From positions 25,416 through 89,415 of the forward strand of contig NZ_BDCD01000012.1 in the NCBI RefSeq assembly GCF_001613325.1: DNA of 64,000 nt. Direction: 5' to 3'. The DNA comes from Nocardia yamanashiensis NBRC 100130 (GTDB lineage Bacteria > Actinomycetota > Actinomycetes > Mycobacteriales > Mycobacteriaceae). Position 1 is the stretch's first letter. Each line of letters begins with the position of its first letter. Of the stretch, positions 27,819-37,303 are shown piece after piece. Below the pieces are notes generated by a model. It saw only the letters and a list, made by a program, of their open reading frames with translations. It ran no database searches and was not told where the DNA came from. The translations under genes and the position numbers were made by a program.

Positions 27819-27856
27819 CGAATTCTATCGGCCACGGGGCACGGGGGCCGCGCCGC

Positions 27857-30800
27857 TCAGATGGCGAGCGGCGGGCCGGGGTCCACACCGCGGACCGGAC
27901 CCGGCACCGAATAGCGCAGGGTGCCGGTGCCGTGACCCAGGCAGTCCAGGACGCCCTGGTCGTTGATGCTGGCGATACCGGGGTGCGGATTGCCGGTGAT
28001 GGCCGGGGTGAACGCGCAGGATTCACCGGTTTGGACCGCGCCGCGCTCCAGGGACGGCCAGGCGCCGAAGGCGGCGAACAGCGGACCGGCCTGGTCGATG
28101 GCGGAGGCCAGGTCGAAGGTCTCGGCCGCGTTCGATGCGGGCTGGAAGGACACGGGCCGGACGCTCGCATCGGCAACCGCGGGCGCGAAGCCAGGTAGGC
28201 CGGACGCCTGCGCGCCGATGCCGTGAATGTCCGATCCGGTGAGCGAATCGGCGACGCCGATCTCCCCCGCGGCACTCGCCGGCCGCAACGACTGGTCGTC
28301 GGCGTGCATGCCGAGGCCCGCCAGTGCCGCCGCACCCACCACGATGGGCGCACCGAACAGGTTGTCCTTCATCTTGTTCCAGATCTTGCCCTTGCGGGGC
28401 TTGCGCCCACCCTCGGACTCCGACTTCGAATCCGATTGTCCGGCGGCGTCTTCCGGCGAATTCGCGGGACGCGGCCCAGTGTGAGGCATCGCCCCACCGT
28501 ACCCCGATCCGCTTTGACCAGCAGCGTTTCCACCAGGTCCAGCAAAATTCCCGCTTCCGGCCCCGGGCGCCCCGTAGCCACCGGCACCCGGACCGTAATT
28601 GCCGCCGGCACCCGGATAGGTACCGGAACTGCCCTGGCCACCGGCATTTCCATAGCCACCGGCCGAGCCGCCCTGGCCGCCGCCGGCACCGTATTCACTT
28701 CCCGGCGCCGCACCGTAGCCGCCTGCTGCGGAGTTGCCACCCTGCCCGTACCCGGCCGCGGGCCCGCTACCGCCGGAACCGTAACCGGTAGATCCGTAAC
28801 CGCCGGAACCCATTCCGGGTCCGTAACCACCCACCACCGGATTCGCCCCGGTGCTGTATCCGGCTTCGCCTCCGGCGGGACCGTAGCCACCGGCTGCCGC
28901 ATCTCCGGCGGGACCATAGCCACCGGCTGCCGCATCCCCGGTGGGACCGTAGCCGCCCGGAGCCGAACCACCGCCGGCCCCATAGGGGGACGTCGAACCC
29001 GGCGCCTGGCCGTAGCCGCCGCCCGAACCCGGTTGCGCGCCGGGCGAACCCGGCTGAACCGCACCGTACGTGCCGGTACCCGGCCCTTGCGGGGCGCCAT
29101 AGCCGGGGGCGGAGCCGCCGCCCGGCTGCTGCGGTCCGCCGGGAACCGAGCCGGTTCCGGGCTGTTGCTGCTGTTGTTGCTGTGGGCGGCCCATCACGGC
29201 CGTCATCTGATCGTCAGCGGGCGAACCCGCTTTGGCGGGCGGCCGCGTGAATCGGCTGCCCACATTCGCCAGACCGGGCGGGAGCGACCGCGAACCACTC
29301 GGTTGGCCGGGATTCTCGGCGGCTCCGGACTGCCCCGAATCGACGACTCCGGGCTGCCCCGAAACACCTTGCTGCGCAGCGGCTCCCGCCTGCGCGAGAT
29401 CCTCCGCGGTAACCCGACGCGTCACATCCGCGGGCTGCCCGGCCGCCGCGGCCTGCCGCGTCGCCTCGGCGTACTGCGCCGCCGCCTTCGCGAGATCCTC
29501 CGGCGTCACGCGCTGGGTCGGATCGGCCGGGGCCGCCCCAGCCGCGTGCTGAGCGAAGTCGCCGGGCGAAACACGCTGGGTCGGATCGGCCGGTTGACCG
29601 TGCCCCTGCGCGTCGAACGCCTGACCGGGGGCAGGAGCGTGACCGGCCGGAGCTGCCTGCTGCGCCTGAGGCGACGCCTGACCAGCCGCGTCGGGCTGCT
29701 GGCCGCTTTCCGCGGCCGCGCGGCGCAGGGCATCGGTGTGGTGGGCGACGACGGCTGTCATCTGTGCGATGTCGTCGGGGGTGATACGGCGGGTTTCCGA
29801 GTCATCGTGGGCGGATGCGGGGATGACCGGCTGTGCGCCTGTTGCGGGACGAGCGGAAGGCGTTCGGCCGGGGGCGGGTTCGCCGGACGACGGTGAATCC
29901 ACTTGAGCCTGAGGCTGTTCCGGCCGCTGTCCCTGCGGCTCGGGGCGATGCTGCTGGGACGGCTGCTGCGCCTGAGCCGGATGCGGCGGCTGGGGGACAT
30001 GGCGGGGGCCTTGGTCGACGACGGCCGACGGGTTCACTCCGCCCTGCGGAGCACCGCCCTGCTGCCCCGGACCGGCGGCGCGCGGATCCTGATGGCGGGC
30101 TTGGGGTTCGGGGTGTTCCGCTGCCACGTCGTAGTCCGCCACCAACAGGTGGGCGGCCCCGAGCACGAGGGCGTGCATGGGGTGATCGGCGACCTGGAAG
30201 CGGTGGCCGAGATGGTTCTGGAAGGCCAGCCGGACGGCGTCGTTGAAGCAGACATTGCCGGTCAGCAGGATGGTGGAGGTGTCCGCGTCGATGGCGCGGG
30301 CCGCGGCCATGACCTCGATCACCACATTGTCCGCGGAGCGGGCGTCGTGCAGCGCTTCGGCGGTGATGGGCACCGACACCGATTCGGTGGGGCGCTCGTC
30401 ATCGCCGTGGACGGCGACCACCAGGCATTCGCGGCCGTCGGAGTAGACCCCGGTCGCGCCGACGGCAGGCCCGCGCCCGGCGGGACGCACCAGGCCCAGC
30501 GCGCGCACGTACCCGGAGAGCGCGACGGATTCGGGCAGCGGTTCGGCGGGGTAGCCGAGCAACTCGACCAGCCGGACGTATTCGTCGACCTTGGGATCGG
30601 GCCATTCGTCAGGGAACGGCACGGCGATCACGTCGGGCGCGCCGCCCAGGTGTTTGACGATGGCCTCGACCGGATTGTGCAGCCGGGCGCGGAACACCAG
30701 ATCCGCCGGCCAGGTCGCACCCGCCACCACGATCTGCGGATGGCCGAGGATGTCACGCACATCGGAGATGGCGATGCCGACGTCGGGACGCCGATCCACC

Positions 30801-30964
30801 CCGGCGGTGTGCAGCCGGCCGGAGGAGTCCGCCAGCAGGTACGCGGGCGGGGTATAGGTGCCTTCGACCTGGACCGGCCGGATCGGGGATCCGCCGCCAC
30901 CGGCGGCTACCGAGACCACGTCCCAGCCGAGATGCACTGCGCCGACTCGAACTGTCACAGCCAT
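27857..30964 (-). CDS. Type VII secretion-associated protein: Hsp70-like head, long low-complexity linker, C-terminal outer domain
   Basis: 1035 residues from ATG 30964 ([20 protein letters not shown]). Residues 1 to about 285 have a degenerate actin/Hsp70 fold: [11 protein letters not shown], then [12 protein letters not shown], then [17 protein letters not shown] and [14 protein letters not shown]. Residues about 290-600 are Gln/Pro/Ala-rich and contain four units of the type T-[Q/R]-R-[V/I]-[T/S]-x2-D ([32 protein letters not shown]). Residues about 600-840 are Gly/Tyr/Pro-rich (repeats like AGGYGPAGD). A hydrophobic segment ([16 protein letters not shown], near 870) may be the membrane helix, and about 150 residues follow outside. 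Place and outline match Rv3446c of the M. tuberculosis ESX-4 locus, which is less than half as long. Its exact role in secretion is not known. Confidence 0.72.
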   Translation of the reverse strand: MAVTVRVGAVHLGWDVVSVAAGGGGSPIRPVQVEGTYTPPAYLLADSSGRLHTAGVDRRPDVGIAISDVRDILGHPQIVVAGATWPADLVFRARLHNPVEAIVKHLGGAPDVIAVPFPDEWPDPKVDEYVRLVELLGYPAEPLPESVALSGYVRALGLVRPAGRGPAVGATGVYSDGRECLVVAVHGDDERPTESVSVPITAEALHDARSADNVVIEVMAAARAIDADTSTILLTGNVCFNDAVRLAFQNHLGHRFQVADHPMHALVLGAAHLLVADYDVAAEHPEPQARHQDPRAAGPGQQGGAPQGGVNPSAVVDQGPRHVPQPPHPAQAQQPSQQHRPEPQGQRPEQPQAQVDSPSSGEPAPGRTPSARPATGAQPVIPASAHDDSETRRITPDDIAQMTAVVAHHTDALRRAAAESGQQPDAAGQASPQAQQAAPAGHAPAPGQAFDAQGHGQPADPTQRVSPGDFAQHAAGAAPADPTQRVTPEDLAKAAAQYAEATRQAAAAGQPADVTRRVTAEDLAQAGAAAQQGVSGQPGVVDSGQSGAAENPGQPSGSRSLPPGLANVGSRFTRPPAKAGSPADDQMTAVMGRPQQQQQQQPGTGSVPGGPQQPGGGSAPGYGAPQGPGTGTYGAVQPGSPGAQPGSGGGYGQAPGSTSPYGAGGGSAPGGYGPTGDAAAGGYGPAGDAAAGGYGPAGGEAGYSTGANPVVGGYGPGMGSGGYGSTGYGSGGSGPAAGYGQGGNSAAGGYGAAPGSEYGAGGGQGGSAGGYGNAGGQGSSGTYPGAGGNYGPGAGGYGAPGAGSGNFAGPGGNAAGQSGSGYGGAMPHTGPRPANSPEDAAGQSDSKSESEGGRKPRKGKIWNKMKDNLFGAPIVVGAAALAGLGMHADDQSLRPASAAGEIGVADSLTGSDIHGIGAQASGLPGFAPAVADASVRPVSFQPASNAAETFDLASAIDQAGPLFAAFGAWPSLERGAVQTGESCAFTPAITGNPHPGIASINDQGVLDCLGHGTGTLRYSVPGPVRGVDPGPPLAI

Positions 30965-31106
30965 CAGTGTGCCTGTTCCGCGCGCGGGGTGCGCGATCGA
31001 ACCGACACTTCGCGCAGGGCGAACCCCGGCGCGTCGCCCGGCGCCGCTCCCCCGCACCGGTCCGGCAACGCCGTCCGTCCCGCTCCGGCCACTGTCCGCA
31101 TCGGCG

Positions 31107-34100
31107 TCACGAAGCCGACTTCTTCAAGCGCAGTCGCGACCAGGTGAGCAGCGCCAGCACGATGATCAAGACCCCGAGCACCGCCACGTCCAGCGTCCAG
31201 ATGCCCGACTCGTGCTTCCACAGATTGTCCGGCTGCGCACTCGGGAACAGCTTGCGGACATCGACCGTGGACGCCCCGGCGGCGTACCCCCAGCGCGCCG
31301 GGAACAGCCAGGAAACCTGTTCCAGCACAACGCGGCCCGTGACCGGGATCAAACCGCCCGCCATGACCAGCTGCGCCATGATGGTGACCACCAGCAGCGG
31401 CATCACCTGCTCACTGGATTTGGCCAGAGTGGACAGCAGCAATCCGACCACCACGCAGGTGATGGCCGTCAGCGCGATATCGACGTACAGCTCCAGGCTG
31501 CCCGCCGGAATCACCGACCCCGCCGAGGGCCGTTTCTTGCCGACCAGCACGATGCCCACCATGACCGCCGACTGCAACAGCGCGGCCAGGCTGAACACCA
31601 TGATCTTGGACATCAGGTACGCCCCGGAGCGCAGGCCGACCGCCCGCTCCCGGAAGTAGATGGCCCGCTCGCCCACCAGATCACGCACGGTCAGCGTCGA
31701 TCCCATGAAGCACGCGCCCAGGATCAGCACCACCAGCAGCTGCTGCGATTCGCTGCCGCCGACGAGCTGGAACGACCCGTCCGGCATCTGTTTGAGCGCG
31801 CCCTTCTGGAAACCGTTGCTGCCCGGCACCACCAGCGACAGCCCGCCCAGTACGAACGGCAGTATCAACAGGAACGCCAGGTACCCGCGGTCCGCGAGCA
31901 CCAGCCGGATCTGCCGCCGCGACAGCGTCGAGAACTGCTTCAGCGCACTGGATTTCGGCCCCTTCACCTTCTCCCCCGGCGGCGCGGCCGGCGGTGGCGG
32001 CGCGAAGGCCTGGCGGGAGCGGAAATTGGCGAAGGCGTGATCGGGATCGTCGGCCACCCGGGCGAAGATCTCGGCCCAGTCGCTGGTGCCGAGGAAATCG
32101 CGGACCGTGCCCGGATGCCCGCAGAAGGCGGTCTTGCCGCCGGGCGCGAGCAGCAGCACCTGATCGCACATGTCCAGGCAGGCCACCGAGTGGGTGACCA
32201 CGATGACGGTGCGCCCGGCGTCGGCCAGCTCCCGCAGCATGGTCATGACCTGGCGATCCAGCGCCGGATCCAGGCCCGAGGTGGGCTCGTCCAGGATGAG
32301 CAGCGAGGGACCGGTCAGCAATTCCATGGCCACCGAGGCGCGCTTGCGCTGACCGCCGGACAAGCGGTCCACCCGGGTATCCGCGTGCTGGGTGAGCGAA
32401 AGCTCGTCCAGCACACCGTCGATCACGCGCTGCCGGTCGGCCTTGCTGGTGTCGGGCGGCAGCCGCAGCTGGGCGGCGAAACCGAGCGCCTGCTTCACGG
32501 TGAGCTGGCGGTGCAGCACATCGTCCTGCGGCACCATGCCGATGCGCGAACGGAGCGCGTCGTATTCGGCGTGCAGATTGCGGCCCTCGAAGGTGACCAC
32601 GCCGGTGGACGGCGCGGTGGTGCCGGCGATGAGCCGCGACAGCGTGGACTTGCCCGCACCGGACGGTCCGATGAGCGCGGTCAGCGATCCGCGCCCGGCC
32701 TGCATGTTCACATCGACGAGCAGTTGCTTGTTGCCCTCGACGGTGAACCCGATGCCGTGCACGTGCAGACCCTGTTCGGCGATCGGCCGCTGGCGGTGCA
32801 CCAGCGAGCCTTCCTCTACCGCGAAGTCGACATTGCCGATGGTGACGATGTCGCGCTCGCGCAGCAGGGTGCGCTGTTCGCGACGACCGTTGACGAAGGT
32901 GCCGTTGGCCGAACCCAGGTCCTCGATGGCGAGGCCCTGCGGGTCGGCGAGCAGGCGGGCGTGCTTGCGCGAGGCCATCGGATCATTGACGACGATCTCG
33001 TTGTCGCTGGTGCGGCCGATGCTCAAGCCGCCGGGCGGCAGCCGATCGGCCTTGGCGACCGCCGATTTATTGGAACGCGCGCGCATGGGCGGCAAAGCCG
33101 CGGTGCTCGCCCGCGCCGTCATATTGATGTTGTCCGGAACGTCCGGATGCAAAGGCATGTCCTGCACCGGGTTCGGCCCCGACTGCTGCGGATTACCGCC
33201 CGATTGCACCGGATTCGGCCCGGACCGCTGCGGATTCGCCTGCGCCGGGCCATGGCCGCCGTATTGCAATGGATTCGGCGCGGACTGCAGCGGATTCGCG
33301 CCGGACTGCTGGGGCGTCGGCGGCTGCAACGGATTCGGAGCGGACTGCTGCGGACTGTGCCGTCCCGGCACCGGATTCGGCCGCTGCCCGAACTGCTGAC
33401 CAGGTCCCTGACCGTGCTGACCAGGCTGCTGTCCATGCTGACCGGGCTGCTGGCCGAACTGACCGGGCTGCCCCTGCGGCCCCCGCGGCCCGAACTGACC
33501 CGGTTGCCCGTGCTGCCCCGGCTGCTGCCCGAACTGCCCTGGCTGCTGGCCGTGCTGCTGCCCGAACTGCCCTGGCTGCTGGCCGTGCTGCGGCCCGCGC
33601 TGGCCACCCGGCCCCGGTCCCTGCTGACCATGCTGCGGCCCGAACCCCGGCGGCGGACGCTGCCCCGGCGGCGGCACGTTCTGCTGCGGCCCGGAAGCCG
33701 GCCGCTGCCCCGGCGGCTGCCGCCGATCCTGTTGCCACGGTTGCCCCTCCGGCCGCCGCTGCCCGCCGAATCCCCCTGCACCACCCTGGAACTGGGGATT
33801 CTCCGGCGCGGAGGTTCCCGCCGGAATCCGCGACCCGGACGGCAGCAGATGCAGCAGCGGCCCGTTGATGGCGTCCCCCAGCCGCACCTGCGTGGCCCGA
33901 TTGATCACGATCGGCGTGGTGATCCGCCGCGCGTCCACGAAGACCCCGTTGGTGCTGCCGTTGTCGGTCAGCATCCACGATCCGGCCTCGTAGGTCAGGG
34001 TCGCGTGCACCCTGGACACGAGCGGGCTGTCCACGAACAACGCCACTTCCGGGGCCCGCCCCATGGTGATCTGCTGGCTCGCGTCGAAGACCCGATCGGT

Positions 34101-34145
34101 TCCCTCATGACGCACGGTGATCTGCTGCGCCCCCGGTGAAGACAT
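31107..34145 (-). CDS. Double-FHA ABC-2 exporter, Rv1747-like
   Basis: 1012 residues. FHA-1 (about 1-100) has MGRAPEVALFVDSPLVSRVHA and DNGSTNGVFVD. A 210-residue Gln/Pro/Gly linker follows (repeats like GQFGQQPGQHG). FHA-2 (about 385-465) has IGRTSDNEIVVNDPMASRKHA and GSANGTFVNG. The ATPase has Walker A GPSGAGKST (near 490), LSGGQRKR (near 595) and ILDEPTSGLDP. Six membrane helices make up the last 260 residues. This is the architecture of mycobacterial Rv1747, a cell-envelope lipid exporter switched by PknF phosphorylation of the FHA linker. Here a PknF-like kinase lies 4 kb away in the same locus. It diverges from the metalloprotease gene. Confidence 0.9.
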   Translation of the reverse strand: MSSPGAQQITVRHEGTDRVFDASQQITMGRAPEVALFVDSPLVSRVHATLTYEAGSWMLTDNGSTNGVFVDARRITTPIVINRATQVRLGDAINGPLLHLLPSGSRIPAGTSAPENPQFQGGAGGFGGQRRPEGQPWQQDRRQPPGQRPASGPQQNVPPPGQRPPPGFGPQHGQQGPGPGGQRGPQHGQQPGQFGQQHGQQPGQFGQQPGQHGQPGQFGPRGPQGQPGQFGQQPGQHGQQPGQHGQGPGQQFGQRPNPVPGRHSPQQSAPNPLQPPTPQQSGANPLQSAPNPLQYGGHGPAQANPQRSGPNPVQSGGNPQQSGPNPVQDMPLHPDVPDNINMTARASTAALPPMRARSNKSAVAKADRLPPGGLSIGRTSDNEIVVNDPMASRKHARLLADPQGLAIEDLGSANGTFVNGRREQRTLLRERDIVTIGNVDFAVEEGSLVHRQRPIAEQGLHVHGIGFTVEGNKQLLVDVNMQAGRGSLTALIGPSGAGKSTLSRLIAGTTAPSTGVVTFEGRNLHAEYDALRSRIGMVPQDDVLHRQLTVKQALGFAAQLRLPPDTSKADRQRVIDGVLDELSLTQHADTRVDRLSGGQRKRASVAMELLTGPSLLILDEPTSGLDPALDRQVMTMLRELADAGRTVIVVTHSVACLDMCDQVLLLAPGGKTAFCGHPGTVRDFLGTSDWAEIFARVADDPDHAFANFRSRQAFAPPPPAAPPGEKVKGPKSSALKQFSTLSRRQIRLVLADRGYLAFLLILPFVLGGLSLVVPGSNGFQKGALKQMPDGSFQLVGGSESQQLLVVLILGACFMGSTLTVRDLVGERAIYFRERAVGLRSGAYLMSKIMVFSLAALLQSAVMVGIVLVGKKRPSAGSVIPAGSLELYVDIALTAITCVVVGLLLSTLAKSSEQVMPLLVVTIMAQLVMAGGLIPVTGRVVLEQVSWLFPARWGYAAGASTVDVRKLFPSAQPDNLWKHESGIWTLDVAVLGVLIIVLALLTWSRLRLKKSAS

Positions 34146-34244
34146 GGCCGCATAATATGCGAAGGCCCGGGCAATCGGCTTTGCGCTTACTTACCGTTCG
34201 CCTGCGACCCGGGCGGATGTCCGTTGGCCTGCGAGGGAGTGGAA

Positions 34245-35714
34245 GTGGCTAGACGCCCGGGGGTGGCCGTGCCGAGACGCCGGAGCGCGGTGGCGCTGGG
34301 CATCCTGATGCTGGTGGCGGCGTTACTGACCGGATGTACCCGGATGGTCTCCGGCCACCCGGTTTCCATCTACGACGATCCGTTCAAGGTCGCGGGCCTG
34401 CCCACCACCGGCGGCCCGAACGGCCCGCGGGCCAATGTCCCGGACACCACGCTGACGGCGCAGAACACCGACGGCGGCGAGATCGACCGCTTGGTTCTCA
34501 ATGCCCTGGAGGACATCCAGACCTATTGGCAGGGCGAGTACCCCAAGGAGTTCGGCGGCGATTTCAAACCGGTCGACAAGTTCCTGTCCTGGAGCTCGAA
34601 GGCCAAACGCGCGCAGGCCGTGGAGTTCTGCGGCGAGAGCACCTACCGCTTGGTCAACGCCGCCTACTGCAAGACCGACGGCTCGATCGGCTGGGACCGC
34701 GCGGTGCTGCTGCCCGCCGTGCAGGAGACCTTCGGCAAGATGTCGGTGGTCATGGTGCTGGCCCACGAATACGGCCACGCCATCCAGCTGATGGCCGATA
34801 TCGTCGGCCGCAAGACCGCCACCATCGTCAAGGAACAGCAGGCGGACTGCTTCGCCGGCGCCTTCATCCGCAATGTGGCCGAGGGCAAGTCGAAGCACTT
34901 CACCATCAACACCTCCGACGGCCTGAATCAGGTGCTGGCCGCCACCGTCGCCATTCGCGACGACGATCCGGACGATCCGGAGAGCGTGCACGGTTCGGCG
35001 TTCGAGCGGGTGACCGCGGTGCAGGTCGGGTTCACCGACGGCGCCAAGGGCTGCAAGGCCATCGACGCCGCCGAGATCGAGCGCCGCCGCGGCAATCTGC
35101 CGCAGACCTTCGGCAATGACGCCTCCAAGGGCGAATCCGAGGTCGACCAGGCGAATCTGGAGGATCTGGCCAAGTCCATGGCCACCATCATGCCGATCGA
35201 TCCGGAGCCGAAGTACGACTACGGCGGCGCGAAACTCAGCTGCCGCAATGCCTCCGACACCATCCCGGTGACGTACTGCCCGGCCACCAACACCATCGGC
35301 ACCGATATCACCGCGCTGCACGAGCGCGGGGTCTCCAATACCGGGGAGAGCGACGGCCTGCCGGTCAAGGTGACCGGCGATTTCACCGCCTACGTGGTGT
35401 TCATCTCCCGCTACGCGCTGGCGGTGCAGCATGCCGCCGGGCAGACGCTGAAGGGCGCCAAGACCGGCCTGCGCGCGGCCTGCCTGGCCGGGGTGGTGAC
35501 GGCCAAGCTGAACGATCCGTATCGCTCCAAAGCCGAAGGCAGCGTGAGCCTTTCGGCGGGCGATCTGGACGAGGCGGTCTCCGGCCTGCTCACCGACGGG
35601 CTGGCGGCCAGCGATACCAACGGCCAGACGGTGCCCAGCGGATTCTCCCGGGTGGATGCCTTCCGGGCCGGGGTGCTGGGCACCCAGGACACCTGTAAAG
35701 CCCGCTACTCCTAG
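34245..35714 (+). CDS. Neutral zinc metallopeptidase lipoprotein
   Basis: 489 residues from GTG 34245, chosen because GAGGGA ends six bases before it; GTG 34239 and TTG 34224 also keep the frame. The lipoprotein signal ends LLTGC (Cys31). The zinc motif is H174-E-Y-G-H178 (VLAHEYGHAIQLMAD), and the likely third ligand is in EQQADCFAGAF about 30 residues later. This is the arrangement of the YpfJ-type neutral zinc metallopeptidases. Several Cys pairs (CGESTYRLVNAAYC, CRN...CPA) suggest disulphides outside the membrane. It diverges from the FHA-ABC exporter and ends 15 bases before the convergent FHA gene. The substrate is unknown; processing of secreted or envelope proteins is a guess. Confidence 0.85.
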   Translation: MARRPGVAVPRRRSAVALGILMLVAALLTGCTRMVSGHPVSIYDDPFKVAGLPTTGGPNGPRANVPDTTLTAQNTDGGEIDRLVLNALEDIQTYWQGEYPKEFGGDFKPVDKFLSWSSKAKRAQAVEFCGESTYRLVNAAYCKTDGSIGWDRAVLLPAVQETFGKMSVVMVLAHEYGHAIQLMADIVGRKTATIVKEQQADCFAGAFIRNVAEGKSKHFTINTSDGLNQVLAATVAIRDDDPDDPESVHGSAFERVTAVQVGFTDGAKGCKAIDAAEIERRRGNLPQTFGNDASKGESEVDQANLEDLAKSMATIMPIDPEPKYDYGGAKLSCRNASDTIPVTYCPATNTIGTDITALHERGVSNTGESDGLPVKVTGDFTAYVVFISRYALAVQHAAGQTLKGAKTGLRAACLAGVVTAKLNDPYRSKAEGSVSLSAGDLDEAVSGLLTDGLAASDTNGQTVPSGFSRVDAFRAGVLGTQDTCKARYS

Positions 35715-35729
35715 CGATTACCGGGGCGA

Positions 35730-37109
35730 TCACCCGAACGGCGGCGGCGCGACCGGCTCCAGCCGCAGCACCCGGTTGCCGAGCATCACCTCGGCGCCGG
35801 TGAGCAGCGTCATCGGCTGATTCGGTTGCAGCCGAACCCAATCGCGGTATCCGGGCAGCCGCACCCGGGTGCCGTTGGTGGAGCCGCGATCCACCACGGT
35901 GATATCCCAGTTCACCAAACGGATCTCGGCGTGCGCCCGGGACATGCCGCCGGACGCGTCGTCGATCCGCAAGGGCACCAGGCCGGCTCGCGCGGACTCG
36001 GAGTTCTCCGGATCCCGCCCGATGACGGCATCGGTGGACACCACGTACGTCATGCCGTCGTCCAGGATCAGCATGCCCAGCGGCGGCCGGATCACCTCCG
36101 CCACCTGCTGCGTCTGATCCACCGGCATCCCGCACACCGTGCAGAACGCCGCCCGCGGATCGCTGGGATGGGCACGCGCGCACTTGAATCCGAGCACCTT
36201 GACGGTGAGCGCCGTGGCCTTGGCGGTGGCGTCCAGCCGCCGCTGCAGGTCCGGATCGGGTTTGGGCGCGGGATTGGTCCCGCCCATCTCGGTGGGCGCG
36301 CGATGCGGATCGAACAGGTTGAGCGGCAACACCTCTTCCGCGGTCTCGGCATCGGCGAACTCGTCCACGTCCGGGTCGTAGCCGGCGGTCGCGGAGTGCG
36401 CGCCGCGCTCGAAATCCAGTTCCGTGGGCAGTCGCGCCGAGGTCCGGGTGGGAATCAGATTGGGATCCAGCGGAATCCGCTCCGGCTCCGGATCGAAGGC
36501 GGCGGTCGGCGGCGGCGGTTCCACCAATCGCCGCTCCCCCGTGGACATCCGGGCCGGTCGCCGCGGCAGCACCGGTTCGCCCTCGAACCACACCACCGCA
36601 CCGGTCGCGGTCAGGGTGCCCTCGATCAATGTCCCGATGCCGCGCTCGGGCAGCTCGGGCGCCCGCCCCTTGCCGTCGTCGATGAACAATGCCGCCGCCC
36701 GCGCGGGCCGATCGGCCACCCGGTCCACGGTGAAGGCCGCGTCACTGCCCCGGTAGTACTCCGCGACGGGCCCGGCCAGCACCGCCGTCACCGATCCGTG
36801 CAGAAAGACCGCGACCCCGCCGGTATCGGACGCGGACAGGATCCCGAATTCGATGGGCACCCCGGGCGAGATCCGCTCGGCCTCCTTCATCAGCCAGCGG
36901 GTGGCCTGGCGGGCAACCAGGCGTCCGGGCCCGTCGGGCGCCTGATCGGTGACCTCGGCAACCAGATCGGCGAGCGCCCGCGCGGCCACCGCGGCCTTGG
37001 ACTCCGCATGCACCCGGCCCGGTTCCCGGTGTGCGACCAGGATCACCGCGCCGGCCGTCCGGATGAGCACATGGGGGCCCGAAACAACCTCGACCTGCCG
37101 ATCCATCAA
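35730..37109 (-). CDS. FHA-domain protein with zinc ribbon
   Basis: 459 residues, no membrane segment. The N-terminal 190 residues form an unassigned domain (VEVVSGPHVLIRTAGAVILV ... FIDDGKGRAPELPERGIG) that recalls PP2C-like or ESX-associated cytoplasmic proteins, but key residues are not evident. A linker leads to a ribbon (KCARAHPSDPRAAFCTVCGM, about 309-329) with C-x-x-x-H and C-x2-C metal ligands. The C-terminal FHA domain (about 365-450) has VIGRDPENSES, GMSRAHAEIR and DRGSTNGTRV, all pThr-binding positions being present. It should bind phosphorylated partners of the nearby kinases. Confidence 0.78.
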   Translation of the reverse strand: MMDRQVEVVSGPHVLIRTAGAVILVAHREPGRVHAESKAAVAARALADLVAEVTDQAPDGPGRLVARQATRWLMKEAERISPGVPIEFGILSASDTGGVAVFLHGSVTAVLAGPVAEYYRGSDAAFTVDRVADRPARAAALFIDDGKGRAPELPERGIGTLIEGTLTATGAVVWFEGEPVLPRRPARMSTGERRLVEPPPPTAAFDPEPERIPLDPNLIPTRTSARLPTELDFERGAHSATAGYDPDVDEFADAETAEEVLPLNLFDPHRAPTEMGGTNPAPKPDPDLQRRLDATAKATALTVKVLGFKCARAHPSDPRAAFCTVCGMPVDQTQQVAEVIRPPLGMLILDDGMTYVVSTDAVIGRDPENSESARAGLVPLRIDDASGGMSRAHAEIRLVNWDITVVDRGSTNGTRVRLPGYRDWVRLQPNQPMTLLTGAEVMLGNRVLRLEPVAPPPFG

Positions 37110-37303
37110 CGGAACCGGCCCCCGGAAGCTGCGCGGCGCGGGATGTTCAGCACATCGACCAGGTTACGTCGCCCCGCGATGTTGCGTTCGGGGCCTCGTC
37201 CCGCGATGTGTTTCCGGGTGCGTGCGACGATCTTCGACCGCGCCCGGCAGCGGCCGCAGTCCGCTACTTTTGATGCATCGCACGGGAGGAACGAGGACCT
37301 GCC

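Noticed and set aside
30858..34139. 1093-codon plus-strand frame opposite the FHA-ABC exporter
   Set aside because: It mirrors the exporter gene and its repeat linker; the minus-strand product has FHA, Walker and membrane motifs, while this frame has none.
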